From positions 126,513-190,512 of the forward strand of contig QZLH01000020.1 of assembly GCA_003833135.1 (NCBI GenBank): 64,000 nucleotides of DNA. The letters run 5' to 3'. Positions 18,510 to 32,339 of this stretch are shown one piece after another. The translations under genes were made by a program, and so were the position numbers. Under the pieces are notes generated by a model, which saw only the letters and a list, made by a program, of their open reading frames with translations, made no database searches and had not been told where the DNA came from. Within the stretch, counting starts at the first letter, position 1. Each line of letters begins with the position of its first letter. Origin of the DNA: Oehlia diaphana (lineage: Eukaryota; Glomeromycota; Glomeromycetes; Glomerales; Glomeraceae).

Positions 18510-18648
18510 AGTACTAAACAACTTAAAACTTTATTTTGAAATATAAGTTGATTTCGAAATGGTTGTACTGTAATTAATTATTTGAAGAATTACGAAATTT
18601 ATTTTGAATAAGTAAAAAAGAATTTTGTCCAAAGATTCGTTTGGACAT
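18510..18648 (-). pseudogene. Decayed duplicate of rhodanese exon 1 (5' part)
   Basis: Read on the minus strand, 18648-18510 matches the first about 150 nt of the rhodanese gene (14699-14552). The shared tract includes ATTACGAAATTTATTTTGAA and AACTTAAAACTTTATTTTGA. It keeps the start ATG (complement of 18646-18648) but has indels that break the frame, and similarity ends on both sides. It is a local duplication remnant, not a functional gene. Confidence 0.75.
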
Positions 18649-19012
18649 TTTTTTTTAGACTGAAACAAAATCACAAATAAACTTTGATATCAAATACGTT
18701 ATTCTTTTTAATCGCTAACCTAATTTTTTTATCTTTTTCCTTTCTCCATTCCCAGATTAAAACGTGTACTGCACAATAGTAATGTGAAAGACAAAAATTG
18801 CTTATTTAATTGGACTTATTTGAGTTCATTTTATTAAACGGTCCGAGAAAATATTGTTCGTAAACCAAACGCCATAATATATCATTGAATAGCTTACATC
18901 CTATATTATTCGTTAAGAAACAAGAAACTCCTTTATTAAAAGTGAATAATAAAAAGAAAATTTTTATTGACTAAAAAATTCATCTCCAAACAAATCCATT
19001 TATATATCAATA

Positions 19013-22000
19013 TTATAGGGATGATGATAAAGTAGTATTATTACTACTACATTTTATAACTTCCAATATTAAATTTAACCAATCTTCTTGTTCTTTTTCT
19101 AAATCTTTTGTTGGATAATCAATTTTATATTTCAATATTTTATTCTAAATAGATAATAATAGAAAAAATAATTAATGTTTAAATTCAAAAAAAAAAAATT
19201 TCTCTTTTGTAAACTTACCAACTGATGTCTCAAGTATTTTAATATCGTAGAAGTTTTACCGGGACATTGTAATACAATCCATTTATCAATAATTACCATT
19301 TTATGTTCATGCTATTAAATTAATATAAAAAAAGTATTAAAAAATTTATATTATTACTAGATAATAATTATTAGAACCTACCTTTATCTCAATATCTCTT
19401 CCAAATAAAACCAAATTTACAACATCAACTTTACTAACGTCTCTAATATATAATTTGGTAGTTTGTATTAAAGTATTATAAATAAACCAGCTCCTTTCCT
19501 TGGCTTGGCTTTTCAAATCGTGTTTAAATACAATTGAAGATGGATGAATAAAAACATTTTTTGGATTAACCTTTATTATTCCACTACTACCGCTGGTTAA
19601 AATGCCACTATCCATTACAGTAAAATATTGATTTTTTAAAGGTTCTAGATAAATAATTTTTGGATATAACCCTGCTAAAATCGTTGCGTTAATTATAGCA
19701 TATGAATTACTATTTTGATTATAGTATGGTGGAATAGCACAAAGTAATCGAGATTTTTGAAATCTATATCTAAAATTAAAAAAAAAATATTAAATATGTT
19801 TTTAATTTGTAAATTATCAATTTTATCTTACCTGCTTAAATAATTTTTACTTGACTCATCAATTTTAACAAATCCAATATTAACCAATAATTCTAAAAAT
19901 TGCTTTTTAATATCTTCAATCATTAATAAATTTTGTAAACTTAAAAAATTGTTTTCGCAAAATCTTCTCACAGTCTCCCATCCTTTACCTCCTTTATTTA
20001 TAACTTCTTTTTCATACAACTCTTTCCATAAAATATATCCTTTATACATTGTTAATAAATCTGATTCGCCTTCTTTAAATTTATTTTTAATAACAATTTC
20101 AGCTTCAGATTCTCTACCAAATGGTATTAAAAATGGTGATTTATAATTAAGTATTGCAGATATTGTTAATATTGGATCAAGGCATTTAAATATTGACCCA
20201 AATAATATCATTTTTCCAAGATGTACATCTACTGGTATATGTGATAAATGTATTCCTAATGGTGTTAATTCTTCTTCTGCTGTTATTGCTTGAACCTATA
20301 AAAGAAAAAGAAGTTTAATATTTTTTAAATTTTTCAAAAAAAAAGATAAAATTAACCGAATACCTCTCGTAACGTAATTATAGCATTTTTAATAGATTGA
20401 GGTAATGGAACATCCAATGCCATACTTAATACTTGCTCAATATTACCTAATTCGCAAATTTTAATTTTAAGACACAATTCTTGTAATGGTAATCTTAAAA
20501 TTTCTGGCAATTCATGTTCATTCATCTGTATATAATAGATTATTAAATTAAACTCCTTTATTAAAAATATTTAAAACATAAGATATTACCTCACGTTCAT
20601 ATTTCCATTTTGTAAATAAATGAAAACAAATTCCTTCTCTTATTCTTCCAGCTCTTCCTTTCCTTTGTTTAGCATTAGCTTTTGATATAAACATTTCTTG
20701 TAAATTTGTAATTTTCTTTCTTTCATTATATCTAATAAAAAATTAGGTATAATAATTAATTAATATAAATAATCCATCTTCTTAATTTTAAATCTTACCT
20801 TATCTGATTAACTTTTCCTGTATCAACAACAATAGTAACATCGGGTATTGTAATTCCAGTTTCTGCTATATTAGTTGCCAAAACAATTTTTCTAATACCT
20901 TTTGGTGGTATATCAAATACTAAGTTTTGATCTTCTGAACTTATAGTACTATGTAAAGGATATACTAGGAATTTTGTTGTATCACTAAAATTAATATCTG
21001 ATAAAATTTGATCATTTAATCTTCTTATTTCTGCCATTCCAGGTAAGAATATCAATATAGCTCCATCTTCGGGTATATTATTTTTTTGTTTTGCTACAGG
21101 ATTATTACAAATGTAATTCAAAAGAGATATTATGAGGTCATAATTTATACATGTTTCATCAATACGTGATAAAGCTAACTGAGTTTTCTTAGAATATTGT
21201 TCAAGATATTCTTGAGGAATATCTAAATCATATGAACTGTCTATATCCTCCTCATACTGTAATCTAATATTATGTGATGTTTGTCCTTTTCCTGTTATTG
21301 TAATAGTTCCTTCATCTATTGTGCAATACATTAAAAAAGACAAAACGAAATTAATAAAAAAGTAATTTAAGATTAAAAAATATAACACTCTACCTCTAAT
21401 TTGTCTGTGAACCTTCCTTGCAAATTCATCATCTGCTTCAATCATATAATCTATTATAATAAAAATAAAGATTAAATCTAAAATCTTTAATATGAAAATT
21501 AGCATAATTTACAAACCAAATTTACCTGTTTCTTCAATAACATCTTCAAGAAATTTAACTTCGACGGGGAAAATTTTACCAGGTATTTCAATTATAGGAC
21601 AATGGTCAAAATATCGAGAAATTTTTGATGCTTCAATTGTTGCACTCATTAATATAACTCTTTTTTTTTTAACAAAAGTTATTAATATAAAATATTAGTG
21701 TATTCAATTATTAACAATATTGATAAATAAAACTTACTTTAAATCACTCCTCCTTTCAAATATTTTCTTCAAAATAATCATCAGAAAATCCGATTCCAAA
21801 CTTCTTTCATGTACTTCATCAATAATCACATGACTAACATCCTTTAATAATTTATCACTCTCTAATCTTCTCAATAATATACCCTAAAAACAAACAAATA
21901 AATAAATAAATCAAAGTGATCAAATAATATATACATAAGGCATATACACGAATCAAAAATTTACTAACATAAGTACAAAATGTTAAAATATTTCCTCTAG

Positions 22001-24898
22001 CAACTTTTGACTCCAATCTAATTTGATATCCAACTAATGCTTTAGAAGTTCCAATAGTTCTTGGTAAATCACCTATTTCAGCAGAAACTCTATACGCTAT
22101 TGAAATTGCTGAAATCCTTCGGGGCTAATTAAACAAAAAAATTTTTTTAACAAATTGAAATAAAATAAAATTATAAACCAAAGAAATAAACACACCTGAG
22201 TACAAATAACATTGCATTTATCACCATATCCATTCATTAACATATCTTCTGTTATAAATTGGGGTATTTGTGTACTTTTACCGCTATTAAATTAAATTTC
22301 AATATTATATTAACAAACAAAAAAATCTAAAAGTATCATGCAATTTGATTTAGAAATTCTATATACCATCCAGTTTCTCCAGATATAATAACAACTTGAT
22401 TTTTATTCAATTTCTCCAAAAACTGATCTTTATATGAATATATTGGTAGCTGCTTTCTTTTTTCCTATTAATTAATTCAGGAAGTTGTGCCGTTTTTAAT
22501 ATTTACTTAATATGTCCAAGAATTTGACAAAATAATTTACTTACTAGCATATCCATGTATGTTTTATTTTTTTGTCTATTCAAGAAAGCTTTTTTCATGG
22601 CTTCGCCCTCGCTACTAGTTTTGTTCACAATATTATAGTGTTTTATACTAGACTTATCTTCTTTATAAATTTGTTCTTGATCTAACTCATCGGAGATTTT
22701 AGATTTTTCTTCAATCTAATAAAGAAAGAAATGAATATATAGCTCGCGAATAAAAAAAAAGTGTTTTACAATGTTACGACTCACAATATTCTCTTTCTTT
22801 TTTTCCTCTATAACATCTATCAATAACTTTATCCTCTCCTGTTCTTCGGCTAATTTAATTTTATTCTCGGAAGACTTTTTTTCTTCCGTCAATTCTAACC
22901 ATAACTCTCTAAAAAAAGTGGGGAATGTAAGATATATCGGAAGATCTGTCAATTCAAATAATGCTAAAGTAGCAACATAGCTCTCCGCTTCTATTTTTTT
23001 TCGACATGCAACATTCCCCATATTCCATTCTTTGTCTTGTCCTTTCTTTTCATTACTCCACCGAATTTTCAAAGAACACTTATAATGGCTTCCACCGCGA
23101 TCTACATCAAAACTGATTTTAACTTTATCATCTTTTTTTCGACAAAATTCATTTAATTGCTCTTTCGGTAATTTTCCGGTAAATGTTTTAGGAATCATTT
23201 CTCTCATTATTATTGTTGACGAAACATTAGATTCGCTAGAAGTAGTTGAGTCATCGGGAACATTATCTAATAATCCACCAAACAAATCATCATCATCATC
23301 ATCATTTATTTTTTCCATAATATCCTTTTTCTGATCACCCTCAACTTGTTTATTCTCATCAATTTGAATAGTTTTATCTTGTTCTTTACCATCTTCGATT
23401 TCATCACCTAAAATTTCTTTTACTTCCTTTTCTAAATCTTTATATTTCATTAAATTTTTAAATTCCATTTCAGCTTCATCACTATTAAATTCATAAGATC
23501 CTAATTCTTCAAAACTCTTAATTTCTTTTTGTAATTCATCGATTCTTTGATTAACCTGTTCTTGCTTCTCTTGACTACGATTAAATTTCTTTAAAACAGA
23601 CGAAATTTTATTTTGTAAAACCAATTCACATTTTAATGTAGCATATTTTAATGATAAAGATAATGGTTGATAAGTTGTCACAGGTTCAAGCTCTGAATCA
23701 TCTGATGCCTTAAAATATAATTGAAACAACAATATTTTTTTTGGTTAAAACATTTAATACAAAAACCAAAATAATTCGAAATTAAATAGAATACATCATT
23801 TTCAAGACTGTTCAGAATCCAATCCTTCATGTCCTTTTCAACCATATTAGATCGTTTTGGTTTAGATGTTGATGAAGAATTTTGCACTGGGGATTTTTTT
23901 TCCTTTTTTTAAAGAAATAAATGCTAAAATTAATTATTTCATTTCTTTATGAAAATAAAATATTTTGTTGAAATATAAACCTTAGACACATCTCCTTTCT
24001 TTATTGGTGATTGAGATGTTGGTGAAGTGGATCTTGTAACTGAAATATTCATTCCTTTGTATAAAAAATAAAAAGTTAATATAAATTTATTTAAATGGTT
24101 GAAATATGACCATATTAAAATGAACTACCTTTTTCATAATATATCTTATCAACGAATCCGGCCGGCAAATCTTCCGAAGATAAATGAATGCACAACTAAA
24201 TTTCGAAGTAAGTTGACAATTGAATAAAAGAAAATAGAAAATAATTAATTATCTTAAACATATTATAATTTACCCAATCTAAGGCAGCCTTAACTTCTGC
24301 TCCATTTATATTTCTTAGACATTCTTTGATGTTTTCTTGTGAAAAACCAAGACGCAATAAAATTAAATATAGCTTATTTAATGATGAGATTATATGCTCT
24401 TGTGACAGATTACTAGTATACAAATTCCTGTATTGATCTAAATAATAGAATTAATATTTATTAGAAATAATTTAAATAAAACTTAAAATAACTGTGCTTA
24501 CCTAATTCGTGATATCCAAATTTTTTAATAAAATTTAATATTTTATGCTCGATATTACTATCAAGTTTAAGAACTTGCATTTCATTTCCAAGACTAATTA
24601 ATTCTTGAGAATCTTTAAAATAAGCATCAACTCTTTTTAAATCTAAATCTTGATAATTTTCAATTATTGAATTAATATAAGTTTCCTCTTCATTAATATT
24701 CTCTTCAACATTATCCACTTTAGTCTGTTCAGAGGAAACAACTAACTCGGTTGTTGAAGGTTCAGAAATGGGTGAAGAAACTTGAGATTCTATTTCGTTT
24801 TTTAATGTTTCCTTATTTTTTGAGGGTGTACTTGTCGTAGAAAATGTTCTTGCTGAGTTTATTTGTTTCTTCTTTTTTGTTTTCGTTTTAGGAGGCAT
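19013..24898 (-). CDS. DEVH-box RNA helicase, DHX29/YLR419W type
   Basis: About 20 exons. The start is the ATG at 24898 ([12 protein letters not shown]), because the longer in-frame reading upstream looks like 5' leader; the stop is at 19013-19015. First exons: 24898-24502, 24437-24274, 24195-24129. Estimated length is about 1,450-1,500 aa, near human DHX29 and yeast YLR419W. Order: basic low-complexity N-terminus; a UBA-like helix set ([12 protein letters not shown] ... [18 protein letters not shown], spliced); a coiled coil; a dsRBD-like segment; then the helicase with GETGCGKST (spliced across the intron near 22290-22375), DEVHERS (about 21815), MSATIEA (about 21645), QRKGRAGR (about 20650), and the HA2 and OB-fold regions. 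DHX29 unwinds structured leaders on the 40S subunit during initiation. Role here is inferred from family. All motifs are intact. Confidence 0.88.
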
Positions 24899-25806
24899 CT
24901 TAACAATTTTAAAGATTAAAAGTGCAAACAAATATGTTTGATCGAAATCGACCAATAATAAAAAGCTTGTGATCTGTCGATCAAACCCCAGAATAACCAA
25001 TCATATTTTACAGGCTACTCCATTTTTAAATATATCATAATAATGACATAATCGCAGGGCCTAAAAACATTCCTACGGATTTGGTGGCTCCCACCATCTC
25101 GCGGCTGATATCTTCGAGAATAATTAACACTAATTACACATTATCAGTTATCCACGTAAGTTTATTCATATTATTAGTGGATTTTATTAATGTTTGATAA
25201 TCGTATTTGAATTAGTTGTATTTCTAGTACTTTTATTAAATTTCTGACTATTTCTTTTATTGTACCAAATTAAGTGATTCATCAAACAGCTTCCAGCTGA
25301 TATCCAACTTTTTTTTTGAAAAGTGAAAAAAATCTACTGAAAGAATAATTAATACTAATTACACATTATCGGTTATCCACGTAAGTTTAATAATATTATT
25401 AATGCATTGGTATAATGAGATTTTATTAATAACATTTATTATATCTATTACTTTTATTAAATTTCTGACTACTTCTTTATTGCGCCAAATAAAGTGATTC
25501 ATCATATCTTTCTAAACTATTCCTGTGCTTTTTTGTATTTAGTAATATAAAAGTGTTGAGTAATTACTAGAAGTAAAGTTGGATGCAAATAAACTTCTAA
25601 ACGTGCAATGACTAATAAAATAAATTCAATTTCATTTGAAGCATTCAGAAAGCTTAATTGTTTCAAAAGACATAAAAAGGATTCATTTCCTTCAAGCAGT
25701 TTTATAATTTTTATTTCACTCTACATAAATTCCTCTACATAAATTCCATTACATAAAAATAAAATACATCTTTTACTTTTCAATTAACTTTCTATTAAAT
25801 CTAACA
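24899..25806. other. Divergent intergenic region with Argonaute leader
   Basis: This lies between the divergent DHX29-like and Argonaute genes. It contains the local direct duplication described separately (about 25117-25510), and GTAAGT splice-donor-like sites inside each copy. No other gene is visible. Confidence 0.45.
25117..25510 (+). repeat. Two-copy direct repeat upstream of Argonaute
   Basis: Two units offset by about 225 bp. Unit 1 (about 25117-25285) and unit 2 (about 25342-25510) share a 47-bp start (AGAATAATTAAYACTAATTA and on through ATCCACGTAAGTTTA) and a later tract around TTATTAAATTTCTGACTA and AAGTGATTCATCA. Each carries the same CCAC|GTAAGT, a good splice-donor context, so the unit may be a duplicated non-coding first exon of the Argonaute gene that begins at 25807. 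Confidence 0.65.
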
Positions 25807-28800
25807 ATGTCAAAACGAAGTCTTACTACGAATGTTAAAGTTAACGTTGACGAAGAAGGAGCCAAGAAAATTAAGCCCTTAGATATTAAATATGCGGTTG
25901 AGTTGCAAATTGCTAGCCGCCCTGGTCTTGGACAAGACGGAAGACCTATCGAATTGAGAACAAATTATCTAAAAGTAACTGCATTACCTGAGAAAACTTT
26001 ATTTCATTATAATTTTATCGTTGAGCCACCGGTCAAGACTCCTCTTTCGTTTAAACTCTTTTCAATTATGGCCTTTCAAAATCATTTTGGTGATGCCATG
26101 CCTATTTTTGATGGCAATAATTCTATTTATTGTACTAAACCGTTACCTTTTAATGATGAAGGTGAAATCAAAGAAGTATGTACTATATAATAATATATTT
26201 ACAAAAAACTTTTTGTAAATTTGAATTCATTAATAATTTTTAAATTGTTATTTGCAGGTTTCTTTAGATGCGGATGGTCCCCGTAAGGCAAAATCCTTTC
26301 ATATTACTATTCGTAAGATTGAAGAAATCAATATAGAAAGATTGTTAAATTACCTTAAGGGCTCGGCTCCATTAACTGGTGAAATTCAAGCATGTGTTAC
26401 AATCTTGAACACTGTATTGAATTATAAACCACGAAATAATTTTGCTGTTGTCAAGCGAGGAGTTTTTCCGGAGACCAATGACAGACCAAAGTATTTATTC
26501 GGAGGAACTGAATTAAAAACTGGATTCTGTCAATCAATGAGACCTGGTTGGGGTAAATATTCTCAAATAATAAAAATATGATTGAATTTTTATTAAAAGC
26601 AATTAAACTTGTATTAGGATATATGATCGTAAATGTTGATACATGTGCTGCTGTATTTCATCCTGATGGATCATTATTGGATTACGTTGCAAAGATTTTA
26701 GGTAAAAGAAATGTTGAAGAATTGCGACGTGGAATCAGTGACAGCGAACGAAGAAATCTTGAACGCGTAACTTTTTTTAATAAGAACTAATTTTATGATA
26801 ATTCTACGTTGTTATAACACGACTAACCACTATTTGATAATGATATAGAGTTTAAAGGGATTAATAATCAAAGTTATCCATCGAGGAGAGAAACAAACAA
26901 AATACAAAATAGAACGTTTAACAAGTCAAGCTGCTGATTTTACTACATTTACGAATAAAAAGGAAGGAGTAGAAATGAGCGTAGCTGATTATTTCGCGCA
27001 AACGTATAATCATTCTTTGGAATTTAAATCTCTTCCTTGTCTTGTGGTAAAGAAGAACTTGTTTATTCCAATGGAAGTCTGCGATATTCTTCCTGGTAAA
27101 TATGTTATGTTATCGATCGTGTTTAAAATTTTATTTCTAAATTAAATCCTTGTAACTTTTATGTAATTATAGGTCAAAAGTATGAGAAAACAATTGGAGA
27201 TAAGGCCAAAGCAGATATGATCAAATTTACGGCCTGTAAGCCTCAAGAACGATTCGACAAAATAGAAAATTGCATCCAAAATATTTTTAAGCACAACGAA
27301 GATGAAAATTTACGTGATTTTGAAATTAACATTGATCCTAAGATGATGACTGTCGATGGTTATTTTTTATTTTTATTTATTTATGTCTTTTAGCTGAATG
27401 TATTATATGGACTAATTCGGTTTATTCCATTTTTTTTACAGGAAGAGTTTTAAAATCTCCAACAGTTATGTTTAATGAAAATAGTAAACAACAAAATATA
27501 TTCCCTGTTCAAAACGGACGTTGGAATCCCAGAGACCTTGTTCTACTTAGAGTATGTATTTATTTATTACAATGTAACTTACAGAATCCAATTAACCGTT
27601 TATTTATATTTTTCATAGACAAAGCCATTGCATAACTGGTCAGTTCTTGTTTTGGCTGACAGAAGGTCATGTCCTATGGAACAAGTGAAAAGGTGTATGA
27701 TAGGACTAAAACAAAAATTGACTGAATTCGGAATGGTAGGCTAAATATCTACTTTTCTTTTAATTCCAGTTAAAAAAAAATAATGTTAAATAATTCATTC
27801 ATTATTTATTCATTAGGAAGTGGGAAATGATCCTTACATAAATTACGAAAATCCGCAGGGAAATATTGAATCGGTTAGTAAAGTTATTCCATTACTTGTA
27901 TAATGTAAGACATACTTTTTCCACTAATGCTTATATTTGATTCGTTATATCAAGTCATTGCAAATTTCTGTTCAGAAGGCTCATAATAATAAATCATTTC
28001 CGCCACAACTGTTAATTGTCATTATTCCAAGAAAACCATCTCCATTATATGGTGAAGTTAAAATGATTGCTGATACCAAAATTGGAATTGTTACCCAATG
28101 CATACTTGCTGAAAAATTACGTAATCCAAACAATAAATCTTTATGGGCTAATATTGGATTAAAAATAAATGCCAAACTAGGCGGTCATAATTGTAATCTT
28201 ATGAAAGAAGAACTTTCGACAATTGGAAAAGTTCCTGTAAGCACTTACAAAAGATTTTTTTAATTTAGATTTAGTTTAATTTCAAACTTTCTTTTTTTTA
28301 GACGATGATTGTTGGAGCAGATATTTCTCATCCTGGTGTAGGACAAAAAGATCAGCCTAGCATTGCAGCAGTCTGCGCCTCCGTTGAACCAAATGCAACT
28401 ACTTATTACGGTAGAATTAGTGTCAATAAGCAAATCCGAAATGAAACGATCGAATGTCTCGGAGAAATGATTTCTGATTTACTGAAAGCATTTTATGAGA
28501 AAAATAAAGTTCTTCCAAAACGAATGATTTTTTATCGGGATGGTGTGAGCGAGGGCCAATTTCGCAGTGTGTTAAACAGAGAAGTAATCGCATTAAAAAA
28601 CGCTTTTGATAAAATTTATCAAAAGGATCCACCAAATTTGACCTTTATTATAGCACAAAAGAGGCATCACACTAGGTAATAAACAGAGAATGTCTTTAAA
28701 TAATTATTCGTATTGACATAAGAAAAAATTCCTTTTTTTCTTTAGATTTATTCCAGTAAATAGAAAAGATACGGATAAATTAGGAAATTGTATTCCCGGA

Positions 28801-29300
28801 ACTGTTGTGGATCAATCAATTGTTCATTGTAATGAATTCGATTTTTGTGAGTATTTTTCATTAAAGGAATTTTGGATTAAGATTTGTGAATATTTTATTA
28901 ATCTTTTCTTTTCATAGATTTACAATCTCATTCTGGACTTCAAGGAACCACACGTCCGACTCATTATTATGTTTTACATGATGAAAATAAATTTGGCGCT
29001 GATGAAATTCAGAATTTAACCTACCGATTATGTTATCTTTATGCAAGGTAAAATTATTTTTACGGAAAACTTTCTTTGCCGATATTACACATTGATAAAA
29101 CACATGATTATTTTGTTTTCAGATGTTCTTCAGCAATATCCGTGGTACCTCCAATTGCTTATGCACATCTATTAGCAGCACGCGCTCGACTTTATCCAAC
29201 CATAGAAGTACCAGGAGAACAAAATTGTGGAGAATCGGAAAGCATTTCTTCAATCCCTTTAGTTTCTAAGGAATTAGCTAAAGTCATGTATTTTGTTTAA
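25807..29300 (+). CDS. AGO: Argonaute, slicer-type (PAZ-PIWI)
   Basis: 13 exons: 25807-26175, 26258-26552, 26618-26766, 26849-27095, 27173-27358, 27442-27551, 27619-27735, 27817-27873, 27955-28236, 28302-28675, 28746-28846, 28918-29047, 29123-29300. Total 2595 nt, all phases consistent, 864 aa. ArgoN (about 25-150), linker 1, PAZ (about 220-360), MID and PIWI follow. PIWI retains a full D-E-D-H set: D611 (VGADISHPG), E652 (NETIECLGE), D684 (YRDGVSEGQ), H821 ([12 protein letters not shown]), so target cleavage is plausible. Argonautes load small RNAs and silence complementary transcripts; arbuscular-mycorrhizal fungi are reported to have unusually large Argonaute families. Exon 9 has an alternative in-frame acceptor slightly downstream (after TTCAG), which would remove a few residues. 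Confidence 0.94.
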
Positions 29301-30701
29301 AGTGTTGAATAAATATGCTTTAAAATTACACCTTGTAGTATAGTTGTTGATTTATCATTTATGGAAAATATTATTTTATATAGGATAATAGAAATGCTTG
29401 TAAATAATGTAACAATTATTACTTAAAATATTTGTTATCCGAAAAATAATAATACACATACATATATGTTCCTATTGATATAACATTTTGTGAAGCTCTC
29501 ATGTCTTATATTTATCATCATTTTATCATTTTCATGCTTTATATTTTTTTAGTAATTTCTAGAAATATGAAATCACTTATTACACAAATTATTTAAATTT
29601 TTGCTACGCAGTTCATAAAATTTAAAAATGTCATAACTTGATAAATATCATACGAATTTACTATATTCAAATCGTCTCAATGAGACGAATCTAATGAGAT
29701 GAAGATCATGAAAACCACTGAATCAAAAGATATTATAGGAGAACTCAAAACACTTAAGTCATAATCGCGTACCAAATATTGGGTGATAAACATGAAATTA
29801 CTACCATTCGAATTGCCTTAATGAGACGAATCCAATGAATCTTATAATCAATAATCACAGGATATCGAAATATTCTTAAAATATGATTTTCAAGTTTTAA
29901 AACTTTTTGAACTTCTTGAACTTTGTAAACTCACGTAAAACTACACTTGTTAACTTTACATTAAGCCCATAGTCTTATACAATATTAAAATATTTATATT
30001 AAATTCATATATCTTATTATATTTTTTAATAAAAGTATCTGAAATATAATAAAAAATGTATAGATAATATTTTAAAATGCTGATATCCCATAAAATTAAA
30101 GCAGCTATTGTGACAAATGAAAATGGAACACTTTGACAAATTTTTATTTTAATTACTAAATAAAAATGTAATGAATGTATTTAACTTAAATTTTTGTTTC
30201 GCTATATTAATATAATTTTCACTTTAAAAAGTATCCGTATAATTTGATCGCATGGATTAACGAATATCTGATATTTACTGTACTCATTCAATCTACCTGC
30301 ATATTATCATACTATCCTACCTTTGTGTAAAGAATGTTTATCAGAGATTAAGATAAGTTTTTTTCGAATTATGTTTATATCTTATTTTTCGTAACGCATC
30401 TTCGATCATGTGAAGGGTAGATATCAAAGTCCGTACAATATGATAAATCAAAATATATTTGCAAAAGAGTTAATTGTTAGGCTATTTATAGTTTGCTTTA
30501 CAAGCGAAATGATATTCTTACTAACTCCCGTGAATCATTTTTTCCTTTTTGATTAAAATAATATGATAAGATGTCATGACTAACTACCCCTAGAGCAAAA
30601 GTTGTCATGAATGAATGAACATGTGATTAATGATCACTGGATAAAACATCACATGACTGCAACATAATTATTATGCGCAAATATAATTTGTACAGAACAA
30701 C

Positions 30702-30926
30702 ATGAAGGTTGACAAAGTGAAAGAGAAAGAGCTTTATAGCAAATTGGTGTTACTGCAAGCATCAAATTTATCGTTGACGAAGCAAAAGAAGGAAAGTGTT
30801 AATCGAATGTTAACGACAATTTGCAACCTGGCAACATTATTGGCAAGACGTGATGAGGTGGTGGCAGTAAGGATGACAGTCCTTCCTAATCCTTATGCAG
30901 TTTACATTTCTAAGAGTCGTTATTAA
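30702..30926 (+). CDS. Short ORF, 74 aa, unrecognised (dubious)
   Basis: A single uninterrupted frame starting MKVDKVKEKELYSKLVLLQ and ending in AVYISKSRY. It is Lys-rich and helical in its first half, with no signal peptide or TM segment. Base composition is slightly less AT-rich than its surroundings, which is why I list it. I recognise no family. It could be a fragment of a decayed gene or a chance ORF. Confidence 0.2.
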   Translation: MKVDKVKEKELYSKLVLLQASNLSLTKQKKESVNRMLTTICNLATLLARRDEVVAVRMTVLPNPYAVYISKSRY

Positions 30927-32339
30927 CTTCCAAAAGATGGATGTTATGTCAACAGAATCGAGAAATACCTGAAAAATATATCTTACCATATAAAGAGATA
31001 TTGAAAACAGGGCATTACATTATATTGTTCAAGAAATCATTTTTAGTAACTTGTAAGGACATCATTTAATCAATTCTCGGACCAAATTAACCTGTTTTAT
31101 TTCATCGTTTGAAATTTCGACGAAGTATTGCATTAGAACAATTAGAACAGCTAATGATTTGATCATACTGCGATACCACACAACATTGGACTTAAACTGA
31201 GCTTCACCTATTTTTCTACACATTAATGGCGAAGTATCATTAGTTTAATCGATCATTGATTCGAATATTTGTTTCAATATCATATGTGAAATTTTATCTT
31301 TTTAAGTTGGATATTTTTAATTATGATATGTGAAATCTTTATTGTACAATAAGAACAAGAGAAAAAGTAAAAACCATCATTCGAAAGAATCCAAAAATGA
31401 AGACATGTATGCTTATCGTTATTAGAATTCGAAACCCTAAGATATTTTTAAATTTGATTTTTTGAACTTTATTTCTGCAAATGAACACCCATAAACATAA
31501 ATTCATTGAATGAGCGTATAATGTATAATACAGTATAACCACTATTATTACAGAAAACTTTTATAGTGTAAGCTGAAACGTAAAGATTAAATTAGTAAAA
31601 TTTACAAAGCTAGATATGCACTGGAAGATGGGAAGATTATTGGAAACTTCCAATTCTATAACTTTTTAGGGGGGTGTTAGCCGATCCTTGCTGCGTGGGA
31701 TGATTCTAGAGTTTCCATTCAAAAAACAATTATGGTAAATTGTATGAATAAAATCATACGATGTAATTTAGGTTAATTTGTTACACTACATCTTACAGTA
31801 AGTCCTCTAATTATAATTTTTCTTAATATTCTCACAGATAAAAAGATGGATAAAAAGTTTATCAATATTGGATATCAGTATTAGAAATCTAGTTTAAAAA
31901 AAAATTAACCGTGATAAGTTATTTCACGGAGTCACTGCCGGAATATCATGATTTTCATGGCGCAGCCTGAATATTAAATTGATTAATTGATGTTACGTTA
32001 ACAAATATAATAAATGAACCTGCTCTAATTTACATCTATAATATTAAAATTTATCACCAGAAGACAAATAGATTCGCGTGTAACATTTATTAGTTAATTG
32101 TACCATGTCGGAATGGATTGGAATTAGAAGAATTAGAAACAATAAAAAATCAAAAAATCAACGGAAACTTCCCAACGCGCATCAATAATGATAGCCAATT
32201 AAAAAAGAAATTCACTTACACGTTCGAATTCGTAATAGCCAATTAATATTAAATTTTATCAACACGTTTCAATTCTTTATATCTGAGACACATTTCTCTT
32301 TGAAAATGCAGCGTGACAAAATAAATAAAACATTGTTGA

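Larger units (their letters stand above)
14700..19012. other. Repeat-bearing intergenic region
   Basis: A 4.3-kb gap with no supportable gene. It holds two miniature inverted-repeat elements (15834-15959 and 16583-16776), a 14-bp perfect palindrome GTGACCCGGGTCAC (17347-17360), short repeats of GATATAACGGA (about 16068-16105), and a rhodanese exon relic (18510-18648). Open frames here (for example minus 15864-16148 and 17630-17854) have no family match and the first runs through repeat sequence. Confidence 0.5.
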
